A DNA stretch of 64,000 nt from Alphaproteobacteria bacterium AO1-B (GCA_001890945.1 MLAX01000006.1:248001-312000); one strand, 5' to 3'; shown: positions 1 to 8,640, numbered from the stretch's first letter. Program-made: numbers and translations. Notes: generated by a model not told the origin, from the letters alone.

Positions 1-1170
1 AGCGACGAGACCTCCGATGATGCGGAGGCCGATGCAGGCGACGGCGACGAGGCAGCCGCAGCCGATGGCTCAGTTGACATCGAAGCCATGAAGGCGAAGT
101 ACGCGGAAATCGCCAAGGACCTGAAAGAAGCCCAGGACGGTGATCCGCTAGTGTCGTTTGAAGTTACCGAAGAAGCCATCGGTCAGGTGATCTCCGATTG
201 GACCGGTGTGCCGCTCGGACGCATGGTTGAAAACGAAGCGGATTCCGTTCTGAAGCTCTCCCAGAACCTCCAGGCGCGGGTGATCGGTCAAGATCACGCC
301 ATTCAGGCTGTAGACGAAGCCTTGCGGACTGCAAAGGCCGGGGTTCAGAATCCGGACGCGCCGATGGGCGTCTTCCTGTTCGTCGGCCCATCAGGTGTTG
401 GTAAAACCGAGTTGGCAACGGCAATCGCGGACCAGCTGTTCGGCGGGGAGCGCTTCCTGATCTCCATCAACATGTCGGAATTCCAGGAAAAGCACACCGT
501 ATCGAAGCTCGTTGGATCCCCTCCGGGTTATGTCGGCTATGGCGAGGGCGGTGTCCTGACCGAAGCTGTCCGCCAGCGGCCCTATTCTGTCGTGCTTCTG
601 GATGAAGTTGAAAAGGCGGACCTTGAGGTGATGAACCTCTTCTACCAGGTGTTCGACAAGGGTGTCTTGTCGGACGGGGAAGGGCGCCAGATCGACTTCA
701 AGAACACGATTGTTGTCCTGACCAGCAACCTGGCCACGGATGTTCTGACCGAGATGGGCTCGCTTCCGGAAAAGCCAGATGTCGATGAGTTGGTGGCAGC
801 CTGCCGCCCGATCCTGAGCGCACATTTCAAACCGGCACTTCTGGCGCGGATGCAGATCGTACCGTTCTACCCGCTGATCGGTGAGCCGCTTGAAAAGATT
901 GTCCGGTTGAAATTGAACAAGGTCGGCAAACGCTTGCGTGAAAACCAGAAAATGGAACTGGTCTATTCCGATGAAGTCGTCAAATCGATTGCCGCGCGCT
1001 GCACGGAAGTTGAAACCGGTGCCCGGAACATCGACCACATCGTCAACCGCACGATCTTGCCGGAGCTTTCCACCGAGCTTTTGACAAAAATGGGCGGCGA
1101 CGGAACAGACTTTACCAAAGCGACTATTGATGTTGGCGAGCCGGGCCACTTTACCTACAGCCTGAGCTGA
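1..1170 (+). CDS. clpV: T6SS ATPase ClpV (TssH), C-terminal part, 5' truncated by window edge
   Basis: AAA+ unfoldase that disassembles contracted type VI secretion sheaths in the cytoplasm. The frame is open from base 1, so the N domain and first AAA module lie outside the window. Visible, counting from base 1: a Ser/Asp/Glu/Ala-rich acidic stretch (about residues 1-28), a short helical linker, then the second AAA+ module with Walker A GPSGVGKT near residues 129-136 and Walker B VVLLDE near 197-202, followed by the ClpB-type C-terminal D2 small domain. The phrases SPPGYVGYGEGG and FYQVFDKG are typical of ClpV. A sigma-54 activator and a PpkA-like kinase follow on the same strand, which fits a T6SS locus better than housekeeping ClpB. 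The acidic stretch is unusual. Confidence 0.9.
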   Translation, partial: SDETSDDAEADAGDGDEAAAADGSVDIEAMKAKYAEIAKDLKEAQDGDPLVSFEVTEEAIGQVISDWTGVPLGRMVENEADSVLKLSQNLQARVIGQDHAIQAVDEALRTAKAGVQNPDAPMGVFLFVGPSGVGKTELATAIADQLFGGERFLISINMSEFQEKHTVSKLVGSPPGYVGYGEGGVLTEAVRQRPYSVVLLDEVEKADLEVMNLFYQVFDKGVLSDGEGRQIDFKNTIVVLTSNLATDVLTEMGSLPEKPDVDELVAACRPILSAHFKPALLARMQIVPFYPLIGEPLEKIVRLKLNKVGKRLRENQKMELVYSDEVVKSIAARCTEVETGARNIDHIVNRTILPELSTELLTKMGGDGTDFTKATIDVGEPGHFTYSLS

Positions 1171-1229
1171 TGACCTTGCAAACACAGGCTGGCAAAGGCG
1201 CCGCCTGCAAACATGAACACAAATGGCTT

Positions 1230-1253
1230 CCGGGCGGGCATACTGCCGCCCGG
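1230..1253 (+). other. Stem-loop between clpV and the regulator
   Basis: CCGGGCGG (1230-1237) pairs perfectly with CCGCCCGG (1246-1253) over an 8-base loop. No T-run follows, so this is not a standard intrinsic terminator. It may stabilise or attenuate the transcript between clpV and the activator gene. Confidence 0.4.
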
Positions 1254-1287
1254 GGGATGAGTTCACATCTGTGCAGGCGGAAACCGA

Positions 1288-2907
1288 ATGATACTCGATG
1301 ACCTGTTGGATTTGACCGAGGCGCTGGCGGGAGCCGAGCAGGTGGAAACTGTTCTGGAGCTCGTGCTGGATTCGGCGCTCAAGATCTCGCGCGCCGAGGG
1401 CGGATCGATCTATACGCTCGACACACTTGGGCAGCATCTGCACCGCACGGCGTCCCGTTATCATGGTGTTGTCGCCACCGCGGCAACAGGCGAGCGTGTA
1501 TCCATCTATGGCGATGACATGATGCCGAACCTGCACGCTCCAGCCGCGCTCGTTGTCTCCACTGGCACCGTGATCAACATCGCCGACATCACCTCAGCGG
1601 TCGGATACGACTTTTCCCGCATCGAGGAAGATGACCGGCTGTGTGGAACCAAAACACAGTCCTTGGTCATTGTGCCGATGACGGTCCTTAGAGACCGGTC
1701 CATCGGCATCTTGCAGTTGATCAACCCCCGCAGCGCAGAAGGCCAAACCGGGGCAATCGGCGACGAAGTTCTGAAGCAGCTCAAAGCACTGTCCATCCAT
1801 GCGGGGATCTGCATCTGGAACACTCGTATGCATGAGGAAAACACGCGCCTGAAGAAACAGTTCGATCGCTACATGAAGGAGCTGCCGCGCCAGCTGACGA
1901 AAGACAAGGCGCAGCCGGCTCCGGTCAAAAAGCAAAAACCACAAGGGCTCGTAGGTGACAGCCCGCCGATCGAAAAGGCCATCAACCTGATTGGCAAGGC
2001 GGCCAATTCCGATGTTCCAATCCTGGTGCGCGGGGAAACTGGGACCGGCAAGGAGATGATGGCAAGTTTCATCCATCAGTCCAGTGACCGGTCTGACCAG
2101 GCATTTGTCGTGCAGAACTGCGCGGCGCTCCCCGAAGCGCTTCTTGAAAGTGAGCTTTTCGGGCATGTCAAAGGCGCGTTTACCGGCGCGCAGACGGATA
2201 AAGCAGGCCTCGCACACGAGGCACACAAGGGCACGCTGTTCCTCGATGAAATCGGTGACATGCCACTCGCATTGCAGGCGAAAGTTCTGCGTTTGCTGCA
2301 GGAGGGCGAAGTCCGCCGGGTTGGAGCGACAAAAACCGAACATGTTGATGTCAGAATCGTCGGGGCGACAAATGTCAATCTGGAAGAAAAAATCGCGGAA
2401 GGCGAGTTCCGGAAGGATCTGTTTTACCGTCTGAACGTCTTCCCGATCAGTTTGCCGCCCTTGCGGGAACGTCCCTCTGACATCCCAAAACTCATAGATC
2501 ATTTCCTGAAAAAGGGCGCTGCCAAGGCGGGAACGGCCGTACCGATCGTGTCCGCAGACGCGCTGGATGCGCTATTGTGCTGGAGCTATCCCGGCAATGT
2601 CCGCGAACTAAAGAACATTTTGGACCGGGCCCGCTTAATGGCAGAAGCCGGTTATCCGATTCAGCTGGAGCACCTGCCGCTGGAGCTGACGGGGCCCATG
2701 AATGGCGGTGCAGCGCCGATGCCGAGCGGGATCCCGGAGGGGGATTTGAAAACCATTGTTGGCCAGTATGAAGCACTGGTCATCGAGGCAAAAATGCGGG
2801 AAGCTGGTTGGAACAAAACCAATGCGGCGCGTTTACTGAAAGTAAGCAGGCGCACCATTATTGAAAAGCTAAACCGCTACAACATCACCCGTCCGGCTGG
2901 CTTCTGA
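1288..2907 (+). CDS. Sigma-54-dependent transcriptional activator with GAF sensor (T6SS regulator, VasH-like)
   Basis: Enhancer-binding protein that drives sigma-54 RNA polymerase by ATP hydrolysis. The 539 residues show an N-terminal GAF domain (about 15-175), a short linker, then the AAA+ sigma-54 interaction domain with Walker A GETGTGKE (249-256), the sigma-54 contact loop GAFTGA (296-301) and Walker B GTLFLDE (315-321), and a C-terminal Fis-type helix-turn-helix (about 500-535). No phosphoreceiver domain is present, so a small ligand or protein bound by the GAF domain is the likely signal. It lies 117 bases after clpV and just before the kinase gene, so control of T6SS genes is inferred from position. 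The ATG at 1288 follows a purine-rich GCAGGCGG. Confidence 0.88.
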   Translation: MILDDLLDLTEALAGAEQVETVLELVLDSALKISRAEGGSIYTLDTLGQHLHRTASRYHGVVATAATGERVSIYGDDMMPNLHAPAALVVSTGTVINIADITSAVGYDFSRIEEDDRLCGTKTQSLVIVPMTVLRDRSIGILQLINPRSAEGQTGAIGDEVLKQLKALSIHAGICIWNTRMHEENTRLKKQFDRYMKELPRQLTKDKAQPAPVKKQKPQGLVGDSPPIEKAINLIGKAANSDVPILVRGETGTGKEMMASFIHQSSDRSDQAFVVQNCAALPEALLESELFGHVKGAFTGAQTDKAGLAHEAHKGTLFLDEIGDMPLALQAKVLRLLQEGEVRRVGATKTEHVDVRIVGATNVNLEEKIAEGEFRKDLFYRLNVFPISLPPLRERPSDIPKLIDHFLKKGAAKAGTAVPIVSADALDALLCWSYPGNVRELKNILDRARLMAEAGYPIQLEHLPLELTGPMNGGAAPMPSGIPEGDLKTIVGQYEALVIEAKMREAGWNKTNAARLLKVSRRTIIEKLNRYNITRPAGF

Positions 2908-3001
2908 CAGCGGTCGGGCCATCAGGAGACACCGCAGTCTGAAACTCTTTGGGTTTAGCGCGAAAAAACAGGATGCCACTGGTGAAGGTCCCGATTCACT
3001 G

Positions 3002-4462
3002 GTGAAAGCCTTTGTGTCCGGCCGTTTGTCCTACGATGCGCTTCTTCACGGGTTGAAGGAGGTGTTTCATCGCTCCGATTCACACGCGGCCGACGTTCAT
3101 GCGACCCTTGGAGAGGCTGTTGAAAGCGGACGGCTGCCCAACGACCTTGCCCAAATAATACGGACACAACTGCCCCCAGGCGGCGGGCCAAACGAGCCCG
3201 ATGGACCGGAAGGCCCCTTAGACACGGCTGCAATCGCGAGCGGAGCCGTGGACCCGGCGGTCGAAGACGATCTGGATGAGCCGACCATCCCCAATGGCGT
3301 GGTCGGTCGGGCGTCTTCAGCGGCTCAGTCAAAGCCTCCCGGGCAATCGCCTTACCTGCCTCCCTTGCCGTATCTGACTGAACCACCCGCACAGGCGGGC
3401 GATGACATGCGCAACAAGGTCGATGATGTTGTACTCGGGTCGATCGTCGACGGGTTCAAGGATTTCCGGAAAGCCCGGACCAGCGGCAGCGATCAAACCG
3501 CTGGCGAAGCGCAATCGGGGAAACTCGACCAGTTTCTGACAGGCTACAAAAGTGCGCGCCTGCGCACGAATGCCCGTAAGGCGGCAGCAGGTCAGTCAGG
3601 AGGGGCGGCCGATCTGAATTCGCTCGCGGGCGCCGGAGCAGAGCGGGCGGGCGTGGGAACACTATTGCGCGATCGGTTTGTGCTCGACCGGGAGGTTGGC
3701 CGCGGTGCCATGGGCGTTGTTTATGCCGCCGTTGACCGGCGCCGCCTTGAGGCTGGGCACGACGAGCCGTATGTGGCGCTGAAACTTCTGACCGATGAGA
3801 TCCGGTCCGACACGGGCGCCTTGCGCCAGCTGGAGGCGGAGGCCCGCAAGGCGCAGGCGCTTGCGCATCCAAACATTGCAACGATCTATGATTTCGACCG
3901 CGACGGCGGTGAGGTCTTTATCGTGATGGAATTATTACGCGGGACCACGCTGGATCGGAAGCTATCCGCAGCGCTGGGCCATTCGCTGCCCGCCAAGGAA
4001 GCCTTGCCAATCCTGCAAGGGATTTGCGACGGACTTATCTATGCCCACAGCCAGAATGTCGTCCATTCCGACTTGAAGCCGGGGAACATCTTTGTTCTCG
4101 ATAACAATGTGGTTAAATTGCTCGACTTCGGTCTCGCAGCCGTTACGACCGCTGACATGGCCGATAATGGCCTCGGCAGCGCATTGACCGCGTCCTACGC
4201 AAGTCCGGAAATGTTTCAAAAGGCACCACGGGATCCGCGCGACGATGTGTTCGCGCTTGGCTGCATCGCCTATCAGGTTCTTGCGGGTCGCCATCCGTTC
4301 TCATTGAAAGGCTCGGATCAAGCTGCCCGGGAAAACATGGTGCCTGAGCCTTTGGAAGGGCTGGATGCCGACGTGTGGCAGGCTCTTGAGAAAGCCTTGG
4401 CATTCAAGCGCGAAGATCGGCTGGCCAATGTCAGCACGTTTCGGGCTGCACTCTTTGATTAA
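3002..4462 (+). CDS. Hanks-type Ser/Thr protein kinase, PpkA-like (T6SS post-translational control)
   Basis: Protein kinase of the type that activates T6SS by phosphorylating FHA proteins. Residues 1-55 are helical, 55-220 are low-complexity Gly/Pro/Ala, and the kinase domain fills about 222-485. Seen: glycine loop GRGAMGVVY, ATP lysine K261 in VALK, catalytic loop HSDLKPGN (Asp357) and DFG (375-377), so it should be active. No transmembrane segment is visible. The listed start is a GTG. The frame is open further upstream, and a CTG at 2939, nine bases after AGGAGA, would add 21 residues (KLFGFSAKK...), a more natural N-terminus. It follows the activator gene closely and converges with the MinD-like gene. 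Confidence 0.85.
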   Translation: MKAFVSGRLSYDALLHGLKEVFHRSDSHAADVHATLGEAVESGRLPNDLAQIIRTQLPPGGGPNEPDGPEGPLDTAAIASGAVDPAVEDDLDEPTIPNGVVGRASSAAQSKPPGQSPYLPPLPYLTEPPAQAGDDMRNKVDDVVLGSIVDGFKDFRKARTSGSDQTAGEAQSGKLDQFLTGYKSARLRTNARKAAAGQSGGAADLNSLAGAGAERAGVGTLLRDRFVLDREVGRGAMGVVYAAVDRRRLEAGHDEPYVALKLLTDEIRSDTGALRQLEAEARKAQALAHPNIATIYDFDRDGGEVFIVMELLRGTTLDRKLSAALGHSLPAKEALPILQGICDGLIYAHSQNVVHSDLKPGNIFVLDNNVVKLLDFGLAAVTTADMADNGLGSALTASYASPEMFQKAPRDPRDDVFALGCIAYQVLAGRHPFSLKGSDQAARENMVPEPLEGLDADVWQALEKALAFKREDRLANVSTFRAALFD

Positions 4463-4475
4463 TCCAAAAATTGGA

Positions 4476-5249
4476 TCATTCAATTGAGTCCGCAATCGTC
4501 TCGATCGACCGGGTGAATGCATGGTCCGGGTGCAGAGTGCGGATGAGGCCGGTGCTGCCGATCTGGATAAGGTCTGTGGAGAGCGGAAGAACCGCTGCAA
4601 CAGGCGTCCGGTAATTTGAGAAGATCCGCTGGGACAGATCCTGGAAGTCGAAGGTTTCCAGGGCCTTGTTGACCACCAAAAACAACTGCGGCACTTCCAG
4701 CTTGCGGGCAAGCTCCAGTGTCACCGCGGTTCCCTGATAGTCCTGAATATCCGGACGCAGGATCAATAATAGCGTGTCGGAGATCGCGATGGACAGCAGG
4801 GTCTCTTCATTCACGCCCGGATGGGTGTCGATCAGAAGGTAATCGAGATCCATAGTATCGCAGAATTCCATGAACCCGCGATTGAGGGCTTCGACATCAT
4901 ACATCTCCTTCACGATCCGCGCGATGTCCCCGGTCTTGATCGAGGAGGGAATGAAGAAGACCTTGCCCGGCCCGGTGATCGACGGCTCGCCGTCCGGTCC
5001 TTTGACACCGTCTGTAATGTCCAGAACGGTGTCCTTGATGCCGCAATAGCCCCAAAGGTAGTTGTTGAGCGTATGCGTCACCGTGTTCAGGTCTACATGA
5101 AAGAGCGTGTGAATGCCCGGCGACTGAATATCCGTGTCCACGATCCCGACCTTGTGGCCGCGCAGGGCAAGGCTTGCAGCGATGTTCGCTGTCACGTTCG
5201 ATTTGCCGGTGCCGCCGCGATAGGAATGGGTGGAAATGATTTTGGTCAC
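4476..5249 (-). CDS. MinD/ParA-family P-loop ATPase
   Basis: A 257-residue deviant-Walker ATPase of the group that positions cellular cargoes on the nucleoid or membrane. The N-terminal P-loop reads YRGGTGKSN: the signature lysine of ParA/MinD (KGG) is arginine, while the second lysine is kept. The switch I aspartate lies in VDTDIQSPG and Walker B in YLLIDTHPG. The start is GTG (5249) with a weak ribosome site. The gene lies 26 bases downstream of a small coiled-coil gene on the same strand and converges with the PpkA-like kinase. The pairing resembles cargo-positioning pairs in which a coiled-coil adaptor stimulates a ParA ATPase, but the cargo is unknown. A link to T6SS placement rests only on neighbourhood. 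Confidence 0.8.
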   Translation of the reverse strand: MTKIISTHSYRGGTGKSNVTANIAASLALRGHKVGIVDTDIQSPGIHTLFHVDLNTVTHTLNNYLWGYCGIKDTVLDITDGVKGPDGEPSITGPGKVFFIPSSIKTGDIARIVKEMYDVEALNRGFMEFCDTMDLDYLLIDTHPGVNEETLLSIAISDTLLLILRPDIQDYQGTAVTLELARKLEVPQLFLVVNKALETFDFQDLSQRIFSNYRTPVAAVLPLSTDLIQIGSTGLIRTLHPDHAFTRSIETIADSIE

Positions 5250-5275
5250 AGGAATTCTTTCAGTCTAAAGAAGCT

Positions 5276-5701
5276 TCAAGGCTTCTTTTTATACTTTGAT
5301 CTCATCGACTTTGCGCGGGCCTGAAGCGTGCGGAAATAGTCGGTATCAGCGACTTTTTCTACCTCCATCTTGGCTTCTTGTTCGTCATAGGCGACTTCGA
5401 ATTTGTCGAGGCGGACTTTCAGTTCCTGGTTCTCCTTCCGGAGCTGAGCTTCGGCGAGTTCCAGTTTACGCCGTGTTTCGGTCAAGTCCTCAATAAGCTG
5501 GCCGGAATGGAATTCCCGGGCCTCGACCTGCACCACCATGCTGGAAAACGTTTCGGCAAGCGCTCGGATGCTTTCCGGCACTTGTTTGTCCGTGATGATG
5601 TCAAAGAGGCCATCCACATCATCATAGCGGCCGTTCGCGATTGCTTCGCACGTCTTTGCGAGGCTTGCGATGGCAGGCTGCATGGAGTCCGGTGAGCTCA
5701 A
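5276..5701 (-). CDS. Small coiled-coil protein, putative partner of the MinD-like ATPase
   Basis: I do not recognise a named family. From the preferred start the protein has about 141 residues: a helical N-terminal half (about 10-65) and a long heptad-rich coiled coil (about 65-125) ending in a very basic tail, MRSKYKKKP. The start is chosen as TTG at 5701 because GGAGG lies four bases upstream. An in-frame ATG at 5683 has no comparable site, and the longer open frame to 5758 reads like noise. It precedes the MinD/ParA-like gene by 26 bases, so the two are probably one transcript. An adaptor or activator role for the ATPase is inferred. Confidence 0.65.
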   Translation of the reverse strand: MSSPDSMQPAIASLAKTCEAIANGRYDDVDGLFDIITDKQVPESIRALAETFSSMVVQVEAREFHSGQLIEDLTETRRKLELAEAQLRKENQELKVRLDKFEVAYDEQEAKMEVEKVADTDYFRTLQARAKSMRSKYKKKP

Positions 5702-5850
5702 AAATCCTCCTGAAGATCGGCGGGTCGTGGACCGTCGCCCTTGAATACACCAACACACGGGGGACCCAAAGGCAAAACTGTCTTTGTTTTCCCTGACCTT
5801 GACCGGTGAAGTTTAACCGGCGAAAGGTGAACGAACGATTGGAGACCCAA

Positions 5851-6477
5851 ATGATTCCGGTAGATGTGCTTGGTGTATTTTTTGTCGCGGCCATTGCCTT
5901 GGGGCTCGCGCCGGGGCCCGACAATATCTTTGTTTTGACCCAATCAGCCCTTTACGGACGGCTTGCCGGCCTGGTTGTGACGTTGGGGCTGTGCACGGGT
6001 CTCATCTTCCACAGCGCTGCCGTTGCATTGGGTGTCGCCGCGATCTTTCAGACCTCTGCTCTTGCCTTTACGCTGCTCAAGTTCGCAGGGGCTGCCTATC
6101 TCGTTTATCTGGCGGTGCAGGCGTTCCGGGCCGGTAGCAGCAAGATCAACGGGAACAGTGCTCCGGAAATGTCTCTCCCGGCGCTCTATGTGCGCGGTAT
6201 TATCATGAACGTGACCAATCCCAAGGTTGCGATTTTCTTTCTGGCGTTTCTGCCGCAATTTGCAGACCCCGCGCGCGGCTCTGTTCCGCTTCAGATCCTC
6301 ATGTTCGGCGGGCTCTTTATCATTGCCACGATCCTCGTTTTTGGCGGTGTTGCACTCGGAGCCGGCTCTCTTGGAGGATATTTGAAACGTTCCCCATCGG
6401 CGCAGCTTTGGCTCAACCGGTTGGCAGGTGTTGTCTTCGTCGGTCTTGCCGTCCGTTTGGCAATTGCCGAGCGCTGA
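5851..6477 (+). CDS. LysE/RhtB-family amino-acid exporter
   Basis: Inner-membrane exporter of about 208 residues with around six hydrophobic segments. The family signature is seen near the N-terminus (LGLAPGPDNIFVLTQ), then the conserved KVAIFFLAFLPQF loop in the middle. Members export amino acids or their analogues, and the substrate cannot be read from the sequence. The ATG at 5851 is preferred over 5806 because GGAGAC lies five bases before it. It is transcribed alone, divergent from the coiled-coil gene. Confidence 0.85.
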   Translation: MIPVDVLGVFFVAAIALGLAPGPDNIFVLTQSALYGRLAGLVVTLGLCTGLIFHSAAVALGVAAIFQTSALAFTLLKFAGAAYLVYLAVQAFRAGSSKINGNSAPEMSLPALYVRGIIMNVTNPKVAIFFLAFLPQFADPARGSVPLQILMFGGLFIIATILVFGGVALGAGSLGGYLKRSPSAQLWLNRLAGVVFVGLAVRLAIAER

Positions 6478-6635
6478 GGCTGTGCGATTGTTGTGCGCTT
6501 GGAGCTTCCATGAGTTTATCAACATCAAGTTGTAGACTGCTGCGGATTTTTACAGTGCATTAACCTTAGCGCGCGCACAACTGTAGGATGAAATCCGAAG
6601 GTGGCCTTCGGCAAATCCAAATGGCGTGTCAGCTC

Positions 6636-7433
6636 ATGAAGACCAGTTTAGTTACAATTCTTTCCGCCTTTATGGCCGCCGGTACTGCCCTGGCTGCGGA
6701 TCCTTTTCCATATGATCCAGGCATGTCAGGCGAGGTCTACACCGCATCGACGCTGCGCGGCTCTATCGGGCTTCGTTATTGGTACAGCCAGGGATCCTTG
6801 GATCTTAAGGGCGACATCGCCAGTGCAAAGAATGAGAATGTAACTGGCCATACGGTTGAGTTCCTTGCGCGACTTGAAGATACGTCTACAGGATTTTTCA
6901 CGAAGGGCTATGTCGGTCTCGGCAAGAACACTGACGGTTCGCAGTCCCAGAGGGGCTTTAAATCGTCCGGCTGGAACACAAGCAATCTCGGCTACCTCAC
7001 GCTGGATGGCGGGTGGGAGTTCCGGCGTTTTTCCAACAACTCAGCCCGTATCAATGCTTTGGTCGGCTATCAGTATTTGAGCGACGTTCAATCTGCTGCT
7101 TTCAACACGATCGACGTCAAACTCGACAACAAGTTTCATGCTTTTCGTGTCGGCGTGGCAGCGGATGGTCAATTTAGCGACCGTTTTGCCTGGGCGGTCG
7201 AAGCGGCAGCGGTGCCCTGGGCCTACAATCAGCTCAAGGACAGCTCAACAACGCTTGAGAGCGAATACACCTACGGCTTTGAAGCCGACGCCGCATTGAA
7301 CCTCGCACTGACCCGCAACTGGGACATTGGCATTGGTGGCCGGTATTGGTGGCTGCATTCCGAGTATGAACTCGACCAAAGCCAGACCTATCAGCGGTAC
7401 GGCCTGCTGATTGAGAGCAAATACAAGTTCTGA
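6636..7433 (+). CDS. Outer-membrane beta-barrel protein
   Basis: A 265-residue protein with a clear Sec signal peptide (MKTSLVTIL...ALA, cleaved before ADPF) and alternating aromatic/polar beta strands such as SIGLRYWYSQG and IGIGGRYWWLHSEYE, ending in phenylalanine as expected for BAM-dependent barrels. This fits a small porin-like or omptin-fold barrel, with no function assignable. The open frame extends upstream to 6588, but the signal peptide makes the ATG at 6636 the natural start. A strong terminator follows. Confidence 0.75.
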   Translation: MKTSLVTILSAFMAAGTALAADPFPYDPGMSGEVYTASTLRGSIGLRYWYSQGSLDLKGDIASAKNENVTGHTVEFLARLEDTSTGFFTKGYVGLGKNTDGSQSQRGFKSSGWNTSNLGYLTLDGGWEFRRFSNNSARINALVGYQYLSDVQSAAFNTIDVKLDNKFHAFRVGVAADGQFSDRFAWAVEAAAVPWAYNQLKDSSTTLESEYTYGFEADAALNLALTRNWDIGIGGRYWWLHSEYELDQSQTYQRYGLLIESKYKF

Positions 7434-7480
7434 GTGTTTGTGCCTGCAGTTCCTGCTCATCAAAGCATGTTTGGTTTCTG

Positions 7481-7510
7481 CGCCGGCCGTCTGGCCGGCG
7501 TTTTTTGTTT
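7481..7510 (+). terminator. Intrinsic terminator after the outer-membrane protein gene
   Basis: CGCCGGCC-GTCT-GGCCGGCG (7481-7500) forms a perfect 8-bp stem with a 4-base loop, followed directly by TTTTTTGTTTT. Confidence 0.9.
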
Positions 7511-7547
7511 TCCCGAAGTGACTGTTTCCAAACAGGCACACTGTTTT

Positions 7548-7584
7548 GGGCAAATGTCCTATTGTGCTATTTGGACAATTGTCC
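7548..7584. promoter_or_regulatory. Twin palindromic operators upstream of the TetR gene
   Basis: GGACAATTGTCC (7573-7584) is a perfect 12-bp palindrome, and GGGCAAATGTCC (7548-7559) is a near copy exactly 25 bp upstream. Two related palindromes about two helical turns apart, about 100 bases before a TetR gene, are best read as autoregulatory operators for that repressor. Confidence 0.6.
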
Positions 7585-7683
7585 TAATTGTTTGATTATT
7601 GGGCTAGGGAGCTGTAGGTGCCGCTCATGAATGGCCTGTGTTGAATTTTAGCGAACGAGGCCGGTGAACGGGAAAATGCGCAG

Positions 7684-8268
7684 ATGCCTGGCAAAGAAAC
7701 GCGTCGACTGATTGTCGAGGCAGCCGACGAGCTCTTTTATGAGCGCGGCTTCGGCGAGACCTCATTTGCCGACATTGCTGCGGCAGTAAAGATCTCGCGT
7801 GGTAACTTCTACTATCACTTCAAAACCAAGGACGAGATCCTGGAGGCAGTGATCGAAAAACGCCTTTTGGATCGGATTGCCATGCTGGAAAGGTGGGACG
7901 AAATACGCGGTTCGCCAGAGGACCGGATTGTCTGTTTCATCAAGATCGTCATCACCAATCAAACCAAGATTATGGCCTACGGCTGTCCGGTTGGAACGCT
8001 GACTGCGGAACTAGCAAAAATAGACCATCCGGCAAGTTCTCGGGCTAACGAGATCATGGCCCTATTCCGGGACTGGCTGACCCGTCAGTTTGAGGTTTTG
8101 GGATGTAAGGACAAAGCAGAAGACCATGCGCTGCATGTCCTGAGCTGGAGTCAGGGCGTCGCAACGTTGGCGCAAGCCTTTAAGGACGAAGCGTTTGTCA
8201 CGCGGGAAGTCGAAAACATCGTTGCATGGCTTGATTTGAACGCTCGTCTCGCAACCTCATCGCGCTGA
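7684..8268 (+). CDS. TetR/AcrR-family transcriptional repressor
   Basis: A 194-residue regulator. Residues 5-55 form the typical TetR helix-turn-helix, including ADIAAAVKISRGNFYYHFKTKDEIL. The C-terminal ligand domain contains Cys/Met residues (YGCPVGTL) and resembles the large TetR_C_11-like group, with no ligand evident. The gene sits 29 bases upstream of a YciI-like gene, and the pair probably shares a promoter region carrying the twin palindromes at 7548-7584, so it likely represses itself and the YciI gene. Confidence 0.88.
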   Translation: MPGKETRRLIVEAADELFYERGFGETSFADIAAAVKISRGNFYYHFKTKDEILEAVIEKRLLDRIAMLERWDEIRGSPEDRIVCFIKIVITNQTKIMAYGCPVGTLTAELAKIDHPASSRANEIMALFRDWLTRQFEVLGCKDKAEDHALHVLSWSQGVATLAQAFKDEAFVTREVENIVAWLDLNARLATSSR

Positions 8269-8297
8269 AATTTTCTGAATATGAGAAGGGAAATCTA

Positions 8298-8585
8298 ATG
8301 TTTGTTATCACATTGAAATTTGCAGACAATAAGACACGGGCAGCGGAGCTGATGAACGAGCACAAAGCTTGGATCCAGCAAGGCTTCGACAACGGCCTGT
8401 TCCTTATGGTCGGCAGTCTGCAGCCCAATCAGGGTGGCGGGATAATTGCCCACAACACCTCCCGGGATCTCCTGGAAGCCTTTGTAAATAAGGACCCTTT
8501 TGTTGCCGAACAGGTTGTAACGGCGGACATTCTGGAAATCACACCGGCACGTCTGGATGACCGGCTGGAGTTTCTGGCCGCTTGA
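8298..8585 (+). CDS. YciI-family protein
   Basis: A 95-residue ferredoxin-like-fold protein of the YciI/YCII family, small enzymes or enzyme accessories of mostly unknown reaction. Seen: the N-terminal beta strand MFVITLKFAD, the conserved NEHKAWIQQGFDNGLFLMVGSL with its histidine, and ADILEITPAR near the end. A purine-rich AGAAGGGA precedes the ATG. It follows the TetR gene by 29 bases and is probably under its control. Confidence 0.8.
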   Translation: MFVITLKFADNKTRAAELMNEHKAWIQQGFDNGLFLMVGSLQPNQGGGIIAHNTSRDLLEAFVNKDPFVAEQVVTADILEITPARLDDRLEFLAA

Positions 8586-8605
8586 GGGTAACAGTTTCTG
8601 GAAAT

Positions 8606-8640
8606 GAAAAACGCCGGCCACAAAGCCGGCGTTTTTTGTT
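8606..8640. terminator. Bidirectional intrinsic terminator between the YciI gene and metG
   Basis: ACGCCGGC (8611-8618) pairs with GCCGGCGT (8625-8632), flanked by an A-run on the left and TTTTTT on the right, so it can end the YciI transcript and, read in reverse, that of metG. Confidence 0.85.

Noticed and set aside
1185-1210. Possible sigma-54 promoter (GG-N10-GC) after clpV
   Set aside because: The -12 part does not match TTGC, and GC-rich sequence gives such spacing by chance.
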